NCBI GenBank assembly: GCA_903813345.2
Contig: CAIIXF020000009.1
Location: 8,116,030-8,180,029, forward strand
DNA length: 64,000 bases
Direction of reading: 5' to 3'
Origin: Owenia fusiformis
Taxonomy: Eukaryota; Annelida; Polychaeta; Sabellida; Oweniidae
Shown here one piece after another: positions 33,685-46,723 of the stretch (positions are counted from its first letter, which is position 1; the number at the start of each line of letters is the position of its first letter). The translations under genes and the position numbers were made by a program. The notes under the pieces were generated by a model. That model worked only from the letters and a program-made list of their open reading frames with translations, did no database searches and was not told where the DNA came from.

Positions 33685-36600
33685 ACGGGGGGGGGAGGGG
33701 GTCAGCTCACTGAGGTAGTGTCCTTTACACAAGAGGGGGTTATTTCAAGGATCCCATACACAAGAGCGGATCTCCATCAAACTTTTGATTACAAGGTTTT
33801 TTCAACATATCATGGTTTTTCCGAAGCCCATGGACATTTGTAGTCCAAATTGAATCCTAATTCTTGAATTTCCCTCATATGCAATATATGTTGTTTCTAC
33901 AGTTGGTACTGTACTCCCTCAATATAGTATGCTTAGATTCCTTGCATTTTGAGTGTAGCCTTTTAAGTTTTACATTCTTTATAATGTTACAATTCCTTGG
34001 AGTTTGTGGGTTGGAGATTAAGGTCATTAAAGTTAAATGTGGTTCCCCCAACCAAAGGTGGACATTGGTAAGTGTGGTTCTGAAATTCATTATCATTGTA
34101 TAGCTTTCTTATTGTAGGTTATAGCATTTACTTTGTATGAATGTTTTATTGGAACATTATTTTTAAACATCTTTAGGCTAATGAACAACTACCCTCCTTT
34201 GGCCTTGTCTCATAGTACCACCCCCCCCCCCCCCTTCCCCTTGCCTTTCCTCCTCATCCTTAGCCTAAGTCTTGCTTTCAGATTCTGGACCCCCCCCCCC
34301 CAGCTTAGTCAATTGCTTTAAGACCATGCATGGACCCCCCCCCCTTCTTTCTTTACAACAGTTATAAAGAAGATAGGGGGTCTATTGTTTTGAAGCAACA
34401 CTAAAAGAGACTTACAACATGTTCTTATATTACACCATTGTGTCTAAACAAAAGAAGCCATTCTCAACACATGAGACTATGTGGGTTGTAGCAGAACTAG
34501 CTTATTTTCTTGAAAAACATGCCTCATAAAAATAGATTACAATGATATGCCATAAGCCAGTGTTAACCTTACATTTCAACTTAAGAAAACAACCCTCAAG
34601 ACATTTCATTACAAAGAAAAGATGCTTTTAAGATCTAAGTGGAACTATGACACACGTTTTAAACTTCAAATAAAAAACAACTCTTAGAACTCATTTACTT
34701 AGCAATTTGAATTATTGAGGCTTTATAATTTGCAAAACCTTTTCTTTCCCTTTTTGCCAAACCCCAAATTTAACAAAATGGATGAATGAAAACTGAGAAG
34801 GAAATAAAGGTATGTTACGCAAGGGACCGGGTGCAAATTAATATCGAAAAGGTAAGTAAATAAGAATCCTGGTGTGATTAATAAATAAGAGATTCTTGTA
34901 ACAGCACTAAGACACCAGCTTATGTAGGAAACATCTGAGTATGAAAATGGATTAACTGCCATGTTGGAAATTCAAAATAGAGTGAAAAAGAGTGGAATTA
35001 GCAAGAAATAAATCAAATAGACATTTAAAGCACACATTTAATTGTATAGAAATGCAAGAAAACGTTATAGTTTATTCAAATCTTAAAGAGAAATTGTACG
35101 AAATAAGAATCACAGATGCAACCTTTCTAGCAGACGGCGTGAATCAATACAGTTTTCCCCATTGATTAATTGAATGCTTGACTGACAAAAATCATATCCC
35201 TGATCAAGAGTTGAAACTGGAGTAGAGCTGAATCGATACATGATGAATTAATGATGTATGATTGAATCACTTCTACATGGAAGAGCAGTAAGAGCATAAA
35301 ATTGCTTAAGATTTTACAGAAAATAAATCTTACATTGAATGTCATAGTCTTGTGAAAAAAGATAAATCGGAAAGTGTATGTCTGTATGTTGATCTCTTTT
35401 TGGGGTTTTGGTAATGAGAAACTGTGCTTTTGTTTCTAGCTGTGGTTGTTGTGGTTAGACTCATGGATTAATATATATGGTTTTTAGGTGTTGTTTTCTT
35501 TGTTTTTCTTTGTTTTTCTAACATTTCCCTTGTGATTATTATGATTTCCATCATATGGTTTGTTTGTTTACATGCTTCTTATTGTATATTACACATATTT
35601 AAGAGTCATAGCCAGATAGTAATATAAATAAAAAAAATCCAAACATCTGCATTCTGCTTAATAACAATTGAGTTTTACAATACTGATTAAGTTCTTATAA
35701 ATAAGTTTTGGCAAGTACCCTAGAAAAGTGTCACAGTTATTGACTGGTATAATCCAAGAATTGTTAGGCCCTTATTAATATATAAGTGTCAAAATTTGTA
35801 AGGGTTCACATGCCAGTCTCTGTGACTGTAAGAGATGATGTGACATTTTTGATACTTTATATGACAGCTTTTGTAATAATTACATGATATTATTTATATT
35901 TGTAATGACATTATTTGAAAGGGTTTTAATGACAGTATTTGATGAGATTTTTGTAATGTTAAAATAAAATAGTTCACAAGAGATATTTTGTAGTGGTAGT
36001 AAACATAAACAACTGCCCACCACCCCCCCCCCCTCCTCAATGCTTATTTTCAAAGCTCAAAAGGACTTGTTGTTATAATATTGTAAGGGCTTATAAAACA
36101 ACATCAATTTTACAATATTTACAAGGGTTTATATGCCAGTATTTGTTAAATAATATAATATTGACTGGGATTTGGGAATAAGCAAATATCTGTAAGGGTC
36201 ATATGAACATATTGTAAGGGCTAATATGGCAGTAATCAGATAATTGGTGTGAGGAGATTAAAATTGATAAGTATCTTCTATAGATCAGTGCCACTGGGTA
36301 ACTGGATAAGTGGTCAGAAAAATAAAAATGTATACCACTTGATTTGCTTCCAAACCTATATACCCTTTTAAAGTAGTACTACTTGCCTCCGGTTTTCAAG
36401 ATAAACTCTCTGTTATTGTAAATCCTCTATTTGCATGGAGATGATATAATCTAAATACCTGTAGTACCTATTTACTTATAAAATGTGTAATACCTGTATA
36501 GACTTGTAAATGTCATGTATAAGATGTGTAAGATACAAGAAAAAATAAAAAAATAAAAAAGGATTAACCCTGGGATCAAATTTTGACATCTTTAATTCTG

Positions 36601-37388
36601 ATACTCAGAGCATCTCTACCTTGCAAAATTCATGTAATTGTTTAATGCAACTCATAGAAAGCCATGCTTTCTCATGATAGGCATCTTTTAAGATTCTGTT
36701 TTTAAAGAAAAGTATAATAACTTTTGAGAATGCCCCCCCCCCCTTCACACACAAAGTAACAAAACAGGGAAGGTAATGAAATTGACTAAATAAAAAGGTG
36801 CTGTAATGTAGCTATCAGTAAAATAAGTGATCAATCAATCAATCAATCAACTGATCAATCAACCAATAACTGTAAATTGGCTGTAGTTAAGAGAGATCTA
36901 CACTAACAGATGCTACATCAATCTATTTTTGAAAGAAATGTCAGATTTGCTATTCACCTCAGCTAAAGATGTTGCTTGAGTACAAAACAATAGATTAGTG
37001 AAACGTATATATGTCAGAAATAAATCTAGTGAAGGTAAAGCAGCATGTGTTATGAGGGGTGTAGCATGTGTAATATGAGGGGTGTAGAAAAGTATGGAAT
37101 ATGGGGCCAAAACTGGAATACTTGAAATGTGTACAAAGTATCACTAGCAGACATGGTAACCCAAGTCTAAAAGTAGTTAAAAATAATCTGAATTACTTAC
37201 AAAAATGTGGCCTAGATTTTAAAAACTAAAAGTAACAATCACATCCAGTTTGTCATTGATTTACAAAATTTCAAAAATAAGTACCCCCCCCCCCCCCCCA
37301 ATTGGTCAGTAATGAATTTAAAGTCTGCCCTTGAATATGGAAAAGGGATGTTAAATTATAGAGATGTGATACTGAATCCCCCCCCCCA
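33685..37388. repeat. Cluster of long poly-C/poly-G runs in tolloid intron 1
   Basis: C runs of 9-17 on the plus strand at about 34220, 34291, 34336, 36022, 36733, 37285 and 37380, and a G run at 33687. All but one are G-rich on the tolloid sense strand. Otherwise AT-rich intron with a (CAAT)n tract at 36836-36870; no gene seen in 35110-36830. Confidence 0.85.
34966..35107 (+). repeat. GCAAAATAGAGTG family copy
   Basis: Begins TTCAAAATAGAGTGAAAAAG and ends AGAGAAATTGTACGAAATAAG; single copy without an inverted partner nearby. Confidence 0.68.
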
Positions 37389-37400
37389 TATGAGGCTTAC

Positions 37401-37743
37401 CTGATTTACAGGGATCTGCAACCTCTGGTTTTGGAGCATTCTCAGGAATCAGAACACTTCTGGATGTTGTTTTGAACTCATCTTTACTCCCAATTTCATG
37501 GTCAGGAATGGAATGAGCATATGTGTCCTTTACACATGTCAGAATAATATAATACAAAGCCAGAAGCCATATGTCTTTTAGTCGTATTCCTGCGTTCATT
37601 TTTAAAAATGAAATGTTTCTCTGAGTTTTAAACTCCAAAGTGTCGTTTGTAGGCTTTGATCCACGATCTAAATTGTGTACACATCCAATGTCCGAACGTT
37701 TACGTCCACGGCCACTGCGTTGACGTTCTAACGCTAAATCCAT
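37401..37743 (-). CDS. BMP1: Tolloid exon 1: signal peptide and start of prodomain
   Basis: The open frame starts at 37743, but its first 48 residues are polar and basic. An in-frame Met at 37599 begins MNAGIRLKDIWLLALYYIIL, a typical signal peptide, so 37599 is the more likely start. The exon ends at 37401 in the prodomain motif DPCKS before GTAAGC, in phase 1. The frame continues into exon 2 to give DPCKSAGFMGDIAL, which closely matches the BMP1 prodomain. The 37600-37743 part is either 5' UTR or an N-terminal extension. Confidence 0.88.
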
Positions 37744-40700
37744 CCCAATATTTTACATGTATTTCGGGAAGCCCGACTTTCCCTAAGTTTTATAAATGTC
37801 TTCAGTGTTTAGTTTGAGCTGTTGCCTGTAGGCCTACGATGTATAACTTGCTAAAAAGCTCTCGCTTCTGGTCCGCTGTGTTTCGTGTAATGCTCACTAG
37901 ATCACTGACTGAGTTCTGGCATCACGTTTCTTGCAGTGGCTAAACTTTGGTGTCAGTCGGCTATTCACATTGAGCGCGGGGCCGATTCACTGGCAAGACG
38001 CCTAATTTACCGTACTGCCAAACACGGATCTCAGAAATCCTCTCAGGCGCGAACGCTCGTGAATTTCCAGATGTCGAGTGTAATCCGGAACGAAAACACA
38101 TTACCATCAAAAATCACTACGAGCCGACGTTTCCGTCTGTGAGTGCCCTGTGAGGGTCTTTTATAAAGAACTCGATACCTGATTGTCCCACCTATGTAAG
38201 ATCTTAACTCTTGAATAGTTGAACACAGAACGTAACCTTGCCTAGTGTCACCGCGTTTGCACTCAAAGTGTATCAAATGCTTTTGAGAGACGACCTGTAG
38301 TAAGTGTTAAATCATATCATCGTAAGAGATAAGAGTTCTAGTTGTGTCGAAAACCTGATAACGAATGAACGGTAGTCTAGGGATGCATAAAATCGCTCAT
38401 AAATATATAAATCAGGTTCGTCGTTGCGTTGATCAATATGAACGCAAAGAGCGTGAGCGGTCGGTTAGTACCATAGTATTGTACTCAATGGCTCGGAAAG
38501 TGACAGGGTAAAACGATAAATCAGCCCCCCATGCCAGGGGCAACGTTATCCCCGTGTCATTTGTCATACAGCTTTAGAGAGGTTTCAAATCTTTTATTAA
38601 ACGCTTCGTTTACCGTTTGAAATATTGTCCCTCAACTCTTGACAGCGCTCGGTGCGTCTCTTTATCCCAATATCATATTTATCATAAAATGACCAGAGAC
38701 CAGTTTCTTACACTATCGTACCATTCACAAAAGTTCAAATTAAAGAGAGCTTCGACAGCATATACCTATCACTTGACTTCAAAAGACATCTTACTGAAGA
38801 AATGAGCGTACAACATAGCCCCAGTCCCGTTCTTTGAAAAAAGGATGTAAACAAAACATTTTACGCCATGACGCGGCCGGAGTTGGCGATCACTCCCGTA
38901 AAAGTGCATGTTGATTGCATTATATATTGACTGTTCGGGTTTACATACATTGGCACGTACAGTGGCCCAAATCAAATTATTCATCATGAACACAGAGGTC
39001 GGCTGGGTCTCAGTACTAAGCGAGTAGGACAATATCACCCGGCCTAGAGGGCAATATTTTGTTTCACACCGGGCCCCCGGGGGACGCTATGAACTAATGC
39101 AACTGTTAGTGACAGGAGAAAAACACGTAAACACATTCCATAATATTATCCAAGAAAACGTATGTATCTCACTGAGGGGGTTGTAACAATAGATCATAAT
39201 CGTTTCCAGTGCTTTAACAGCTTATATAATTCTATAAGTAAGCGCAATACAGTAAGCTGTTTAAAGATACCATAAAACCGTCCAAATCGAAGAGCAATCC
39301 ATAGTTATTGTCTGGAGTTACCTCTAGCTTGAGAAAATTATCAAATTAAATGCAAATAATCAGTATTACACGGGGAAGAATCTCACGCCTCGGAAGACAA
39401 ACACATATAAACCCATCAAACAATATATAAAACATTAATAAAAATCGTCACTGACCAAAAACCGGGGAATAGACCAAATTACAAAGGCGATTGTCAGGGG
39501 CATAGGCGGCTTTCAGGGGGGGGGAGTGATTGCCCTAAAAAATCGGTTTACAGTCAGGGGAGGTGCGATTGTGTCATAAAAAAGCCAAAAATAAGATTTG
39601 TTTTGAATATTACAAATATTGATGCAACTTCTTTCATAATTGGGCTAGAAGCTTCAAATAAAAAACATTTTAAAGCTCTCTTTCTATTGGTTATGGAGGG
39701 GGGGGCGGTACGATATATTGCGATATATATGGGAAAGCGATTATTTTACAGTATTTTAACCTCATGGTCTATACTCATGTGATTTAGAGATATTTATCCT
39801 ATTTGATACAGAGTTTGAAGGCACAATCGCCAGAGGGCATTGCTTGCTGCATTTACAGAAAGTTGGGTATTAAGTCTTATAATAGTATTTTGTAGCATTT
39901 CTCCCTCATAGACGGATCCATTGTTTGTCAAACAGATTTTATCTGTACGTCTATACGCTAATACGTATCCTATTTTACGTATATTTACGCACGGTCGTCA
40001 ATCGTCATTTCAATTCACTTGACAGATCGGATGTCTAAAAATGTTTTATGGACACTTCATACCGTCGTCAATCGTCATTGACATTGATTCGACAATATTT
40101 GCGTCTCTACTCAGAAGTCTCAAGTTCAAAAAACAAATTCGCGATAAAATCGTTCTGGAAGTTGTATCATTTTATAAGTCGATGCTACTGTAATTATAGT
40201 CCGCCCGCGCCAGGATAAAAATACCAAACGCGACCTATTGTGTAAATGACAGGAGACAATAACTCCACCCCACAGCATATCCCCTGTACCTGTCTGCACC
40301 GGAAAGAGTACAAAAGAGACACTACCGATTTTAGTAGAAATCGGGAAATACGCAGCTGAATAGGGAAAACCCGTTGACGTAATTCGTAAAGAGCTTCTGG
40401 GTATTCGATAAAAAGTGAATGGATTAGTCGGTATCTTAATTTAGCTACATATAAGACTTGATGACGTCACCCGAATGTAGAGAGGAGAGATAAGTGCTAA
40501 TATACTCTACTTACCGGGGACTCGCACCCTAAATTTTTTGCCGTTTTTTGTTCACCCACCCTATCCTTAATTGTAAACTTTCGCGCTAATGAGGATACAT
40601 CATCTCAAAAATTTGTTAGAAATAATTTCTACATCCATTAAGGTTGTTCTTTTGAAACAAAAAGAGATATGACATAAAAATGAAGTAAATTTGCGGGGGC

Positions 40701-40900
40701 AAACGCCGAAACTGACAAGATTTTACTACGAGGGGGTTACTGTAACCATGCAATGATAACTTAAAAAATATATTGCTCGTAAAAGAAGCACTTTGAATCA
40801 CTTGGACGCATATTTGCCATTTTTACCAGCTTAGCGATCAGCTGTGTTTGGAAACATCCCAATCAAATTGTTCGTTACACTCGCGGGACTACTGTACGTG
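37600..40900. promoter_or_regulatory. CpG-rich region upstream of tolloid, probable promoter domain
   Basis: From exon 1 rightward the sequence contains many CpGs (for example GAGCGCGGGGCCG, GGCGCGAACGCTCG, CGAGCCGACGTTTCCG). Most other non-element sequence in the window has very few. It spans the presumed transcription start. I cannot identify a TATA box or the start site. No gene is supported in this stretch; the small open frames on both strands look random. A GTCGTCAATCGTCATT word is repeated at 39993 and 40063. Confidence 0.5.
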
Positions 40901-41983
40901 TATACTTGCATATTGTCTTTGGCTAATTAAATCAGTATCATATAATTTGGGACAGCGGACATTAATTCTTTTCATGAAGTCGTTTGTGAAATAGTCTTGA
41001 AACTATTTTGTGATAGTAATAATTTTTTATATCGTTCCAATTTGGTTGTGTTGTTCTCATTTTTGATATGTAACCTAAATTATAATACAAATCGGACTTT
41101 GCACATGAATTCAATAACTTGGTATATTTCTTAAATGTTGAACGTCAAGAGATGTGTGGGACTTCTCCTAATGCGGACAACTTTTCCTGCAACAATAAAT
41201 ATAAGTATCTTGTATTAAAAGTCCTTATTCTATGTGACCCAGATCAAGCAATTATAGTAACAGAATAAGAAGTTAATTACACAGATCCGTGTAAAAGAAA
41301 TTACAGTCCCCTGTGGATTATGGTCTCCTTTCCTTACGGCCCCTTCTGGCCCTGATTGTGTATAAGATAATAAGGGAAAGAGGTCACCATTTAAATCAAT
41401 AGAGAGTAGGACCATAATTTGATAGGACCTCCTACCCTTTTACACCTGCCACAAACCACTGCATAGATGTACAGAGGGGACGAAATATCCCTTGGACGTA
41501 TATTTCGTCCTTTGTTATCATTTCCCATATATTGATTCAGAATGAGAATGTAGTAAAATACCAGATGATGGGTATAGACTTCTTCCTCTGGGACATCAAT
41601 TCACACTTGCCCCACATATGATGCATGTCCAATACTTAGAATACAGACATCATAAACATATGTGTAATCTTGAAGCAAATGGCATTTTCTTCCTTATGAG
41701 AGGTCCATTGCACATCAACTTGGGGACAGGGCCACCTTGTTAGTTTTTAGCATTGATTTTTAAACAACACCAGTAATTGAGAATACAGTCACAGTTTTTT
41801 TCTGACATGCTTTTTCAGAAACAGAGGTTTTCAAGTCACACATGATTTGCTCATTTTGGCATTTTTAAAAATACCGATTTTTAAAATCTTAACCCACCAA
41901 AAACATATCACGTCCCCTAAAGCAGATAAAATATATTTTATCAGGTGACCTTCAGTCCTTAAAAATACTATAGAGTCATGTTT

Positions 41984-42045
41984 TAAAGTTCAAAATAGAG
42001 TAGAAATGAGTAAAATAAACGAGGAATAAAGTAACCAGACACTGA
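41984..42045 (+). repeat. GCAAAATAGAGTG family fragment
   Basis: TTCAAAATAGAGTAGAAATG … GAGGAATAAAGTAACCAGAC only; truncated. Between 40900 and 41980 nothing else is recognised apart from a perfect 11-bp hairpin GGACGAAATAT/ATATTTCGTCC at 41478-41511. Confidence 0.55.
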
Positions 42046-42370
42046 GAAACCGCGGGGAATATTAGAGAAAAGACGATTTCATAATTTATCTTCTTTCCTG
42101 TATATTGACACATAGGGTGAAGTTGTAGGTTAGATTTTGATTAATTGTTTTTTATTAGTGAAATATATACGTTAAACACACCAAATATTTCCATTGATCC
42201 TTAGCTTACAAGTTATAAAGAATTTACATCCTACTTGAAAGGGAGTGTTATTCATTTTTTGTTTAGGTAGTTACATTTCAATAAACCAATCTAACTTTTA
42301 CATCAAATATAGTCCTTAATATTTACAACATACTTATAGATTACCCTGCTCTTTGACATATAGACACGCC

Positions 42371-43839
42371 TAACCATCGCGTAAGCAGGCGTCACCGTAC
42401 AGCGTCAAAAAATACAGTAGTACAGTTTTCTGTACGGTGACGAAAATTAACTGAGTTGAAGCAAAAACTATAATGAGGGTTTTAAAAAGATTAATTAGAT
42501 GAAAATAAATACGATTTCGGGTGTAATAAAAACAGCATTCTCTTAGGAATGGTTTTAACTTTCTAACTATGATAAAAGTTTTTCGAGCACTGCTCGGAAT
42601 TTTTCTGACTGGATCGGCCCACATAATCGACTCGAGAGAAAAATGGTGTTTTTTTCACTTTTCGTTTGGTTATTATTTTCCCTGTCGTCTGAGAGTATGG
42701 ATTATTTTTATGAGAATATGTATTTGTTATCTACACATTTTAGAACAGATGAATATTCGACAAATAATCATTCGGTGTATTTATTTAAAAAAGATCAGAA
42801 CTGTACGGTGACGCATCAGCTGTACGGTGACGCTTCCTTAGATTTTATGAAGTGCTCTAAGCTTACTGTTCGAACAAGAGGTAAAGAAGCGTCAGATCTA
42901 CATGTACATTATCACTGGTAAGTATCAAGCGAAGGTTACAGCCGTCACCTTCGCATTTAAGATGGCGGACAGGAAGTATTAATTTCATTATTTTTAGTTA
43001 TCATGGAGTTAACTATTTGAAAGTTGACGTAATGGTATCATTTGAACTAAACCAGGTTTTTCTCATATGACTAACAAAGATAGCCTGCACAGCCATCTTT
43101 TCCCCATGCAAGATATTGCATCTTTCATCCTAAAAAGTCACACGTGCAAGATGAGATTTACTTGTGACATCCCTTGTTTTAAAACATCAATAACATAGCA
43201 ACAAGAGAGTTTTTGGTTTCATGATCCTTACCGTGTCATACATTTCCAGTAACCTTCCATTAAGCTGTGGAAGATATCGTTGAACTGTAGCGCCCATGCA
43301 CTATATATGAACAAATGATCATACTCCAGAGTTTCCATTTCATACAATCTTAGTCTCATTGAGTTCATCAAAGCATAGCGTCACCGTACAGCTGGTGCGT
43401 CACCGTACAAATTTGATCTTTTTTAAATATACATAATGAATGGTTGTTTGCTGAATCTTCGCCCGTTCTAAAATGTGTAAGTAACAAATACATATTCTCA
43501 TAAAAATAATCCATACTCTCAGACGGTAGGGAAAATAATAACCAAACAAAATGTGAAAAAACAACCTTTTTTCACTCTGGTCGATTATGTGGGCCGATTC
43601 ATTCAGAAAAAATCCGAACAGTGTTCGTAAAACGTTTATCATAATCAGAAAGTTAAAACCATTTCCAAGAGAATGCTGTTTTTATTTCACATGAAATCGT
43701 ATTAGTTTTCATCAAATTAATTTTTTTAAACCCTTGTCATAGTTTTTGCTTCAAAGCAGTTAATTTGCGTTACCGTACAGAAAACTGTACTCCGCTATTT
43801 TTTGACGCTGTACGGTGACGCCTGCTTACGCGATGGTAA
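42371..43839. mobile_element. Long palindromic Harbinger-like element with iterated CGTCACCGTACAG motif
   Basis: Two 460-bp inverted arms (42374-42833 and 43377-43836) flank a 543-bp centre. TIRs start CCATCGCGTAAGCAGGCGTC and the element is bounded by TAA on both sides, the 3-bp duplication used by PIF/Harbinger. Each arm has four copies of GCGTCACCGTACAG (or its complement) in mirror positions: one at the tip, one ~40 bp inside, two at the inner end. Arms are ~85-90% identical by eye. No transposase. Superfamily is inferred from TSD only. Confidence 0.85.
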
Positions 43840-44313
43840 GGCGTGATAGAGTGAGTTTAGTTATTTAAGAGATTTTTTAGTTACTTAGAATTAGAAACTT
43901 TGGCTGTTTTAAGGAGCATCTTTAGATATTTAGGGAATGTTTTTAGTTATTTAGTAGTGCCAATAAAATTGATGCAAAAATCGTCCCAAATAATAAATGT
44001 CACCACATTTACAGAAAAATTAATACATATAATTGTAAACATCTTTAGTTTTCCTGAAATAAAATAGGCAATTTGGGTATTCTTTAGAAAATAGACATGA
44101 CAAGGAATGATGAGCCTAAAATATCTTAAGGTTGAATAAATTTTTGTTGAAATTCATTGTTCACTTGATCTGATACGACCTTTAATATCAAATAGTAACT
44201 AATAAATAACTTGAGTTATTTTTGGGCAATAGCTAAAATTAAGGAACATTTTATTATTTGTTTAGCTTACTTACTGGTTTAAATTCTTACTGGTGGCTGT
44301 TCTGGAATTTAGA

Positions 44314-44706
44314 AAGGACGATTCTCGGTTTGGAGAACAGTCTCCTGGGCTAATAATTTTTTTCATGAAAAATATAGAAATATTACCCAAATTAAACTAT
44401 GAATATTCAAAAGAGGACATTTAAATCTACAAGATGTAAAAATAACAAATTGGTCTGAAGCAGGGATAACGCTCAATTAGACCGATTCAATAAAATACTA
44501 GTCTCGATTTGGGGAAACAAGTTCATCAGTGTACTGCGCTAATATTTTTTTGCGAAAAATCTAGAAATATTACCCAAATTAAATTATGACTATTCAAAAG
44601 AAGACATTCAAATCTATATTATGTAAAAAAAATCAAATTTGTCCGAAGCAGGGATAATGCTCATTTAGATTGATGAACTTCGTTCTCCAAACCGAGAATC
44701 GTCCTT
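44314..44706. mobile_element. AAAGGACGATTCTCGG MITE, dimeric copy
   Basis: TIRs AAAGGACGATTCTCGGTTTG (left) and its exact inverse CAAACCGAGAATCGTCCTTT (right). Inside, two ~195-bp direct copies of the same monomer (ATATTACCCAAATTAAA … TATTCAAAAGA…GACATT) lie head to tail, with an internal TIR-like TCTCGATTTGGGGAAACAAG. 44707-46330 is intergenic with no gene seen. Confidence 0.82.
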
Positions 44707-46329
44707 TAGATGAAATATCTATTGAGTTATACTTATCTATTGATTCTCCCTTAGGATATGGACTTATCATTTTACATTTCTGGTGTAGATTTAATAACAT
44801 GTTAATAGGGATAACTTCATAAATAATAACCACATTTCATCTGTTCCCGATGGGAAGAAAATACTGCACTTTAAGGCCTACATAAACTGTAAATTGTATT
44901 AATTCGATATTACTTAATTTGGCATTTTCACCATTTTCAGGTATTTGATGACTACCCATTTATTAAAATACATTCAGATATCTTAAATATTCTAAACTGG
45001 TTATTCATATTGATGGATATTTAAACTTAAATCATGTACAGCATTGTCAAACTGCCAAATTAGAGTAAACACCAAATGAAAATATTGTACTTTTTCAGGC
45101 ATTCATTTTTTCTAGCAGACAAATTCAACAAAACTTTTTATCATGTTCATTAATTTTATTTTATCCAATTTGACAAATCCACACTCCAAGACATGAAAAA
45201 CACTACATCAATATTTCTTATGAGACAAAATGCCCCACAGCATGCTTTAATGGGTCCTGCATTGTTCATTACCCATTCAACATCTTATTCATATACTCCA
45301 ATACTACACTCATTAAAGACAAAAGTCTCAATTCATTGGTATAAAACATACAGAACCAATAGGTAGAAAAATAGCTTTTAATGTCCATTTATAAAATGTG
45401 TGTGAATATAAGTACATATTATGAAGTCCTACACAATCAAAACTGTCGTCACTGACAATATTTACTGCCAATCAATTTGTTAAACGAGACAAGGCAACAA
45501 CAAAAATTTTAAAATTCCAACAATTTGTCAATCATGTAACATTTTGTGGCTTTATTGTAAGAACAATTTTGCTCAGACTGACAAGCTTCTTAAAGATGAT
45601 ATTTTCAGCATTACATCAAACCCCTAAGAACCCCAACCATACAATACTGCACTTCTGCAAGGAGATGAAGTAGACAAGGAAGCGGCTGTTCAACACATTT
45701 ATTCCCCTCCCCTTTCTTTTGAACTCACATACACACCGATAGGTAAAACACACTGGGTAGGGAAAGGCGAGAGCTTTTAGAGATTTACCAAATGGTCAAC
45801 TTATACTAGTATCATCAGTGTAATTTTCCATCAGTCATTGGGTCTCTCTCCAATTATCTACATTTCCCTAGCCCCAGTATAAATGCATGTCCATGTATCT
45901 TAGTGTGAAAGGGGGTGGGGGATGTAGAGGGACTTAATGCAAGACAACATTTTTTGTAAATCAAACAATCAATCAATCACTCGATTAACCAATCAACCAA
46001 TCTCTTAAGTTTATGAGAAACATTCACTTTTACACTTCACATAGAACCCAAATTGTGTAGGCTTACAAATGAGCCAGTATTTTGTATTATAGACTATACA
46101 TGTATAGTTATAATACTTTTTTATTTCAGTTGTTAATTCATGTATCAATCAGATACATATACTGCAAATTCATGTTGGATTTGAGACCTTTTTCTCACAG
46201 ACCTGTCCGAGAATGAAAATGAATGAAAGTTATTTAACTTTTGAAAAACATAAATCATGCCACGCCTGGTGGTTTTTGGCAGTTTTTGTTTCAGTGATAT
46301 TGACCCTCTTTTTGTACTGCAATTTGAGG

Positions 46330-46467
46330 ATCGGGGGGGCCATTAACAGAAGCTTCATAAAGTTAAGAATTCGTAAAACCCATTGTTCTCTAACTGTGAC
46401 GTCATCATATCCATGGTTACAACAAGTGATTTACGAATTCGTAAGTTTCTGTTAATGACCCCCAGAT
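46330..46467. mobile_element. Short MITE with GGGGGCCATTAACAGAA ends
   Basis: GGGGGGGCCATTAACAGAAG and CTTTCT-like GTTTCTGTTAATGACCCCC are inverted; inner arms AAGAATTCGTAAA / TTTACGAATTCGTAAG. Contains TGACGTCATC. Lies in the presumed 3' UTR or downstream flank of USP22. Confidence 0.75.
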
Positions 46468-46723
46468 TAACATATTCCTGCCCTTATGAACAGGGTTCAA
46501 ACAATAAGGTCATTTGGATACATGTACTGGCATATCAACTCATATGATGCTGAGAAACATTTTATGATTGACATCAACTCACATTTCATTAATTTAAACA
46601 TTCACTGAAAACAAACTTAGTGCATCCAATTGCCATTATAGCATATTTAACCAGGTCTCATCACATTTACACCAGATTACTGCAACAGTTCTATCTACTC
46701 ACATCAGCGTATTGTGCTGCCAT

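Larger units (their letters stand above)
6238..37743 (-). other. BMP1: Gene span: BMP1/tolloid-type astacin metalloprotease, 3'-truncated by window edge
   Basis: Seven exons with canonical GT-AG borders and matching phases give about 515 residues from the start at 37599. Order: signal peptide (1-28); prodomain containing the FMGD aspartate switch; furin site RSRR (235-238); mature astacin domain (239-440) with [11 protein letters not shown] at 332-342 and the SIMHY Met-turn at 387-391; then CUB1 to about 515. This order and the close match to BMP1/TLL place it in the tolloid family, secreted proteases that process procollagens and chordin-like BMP antagonists. These substrates are known for the family, not shown here. 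The rest of CUB1 and the further CUB and EGF modules must lie left of position 1; I found no further exon in 1-6237. Intron 3 (14476-29988) hosts a Polinton. An annotator might call it tolloid-like 1/2 instead; paralogue choice is open. Confidence 0.95.

Noticed and set aside
37351-37400. Extension of tolloid exon 1 to the open-frame stop
   Set aside because: GTAAGC donor at 37400 joins in phase to exon 2 and restores the conserved DPCK-AGFMGD sequence.
37936-38276. Overlapping 68- and 77-codon frames upstream of tolloid
   Set aside because: Opposite-strand overlap in a CpG-rich promoter-like region, no similarity to any protein I know.
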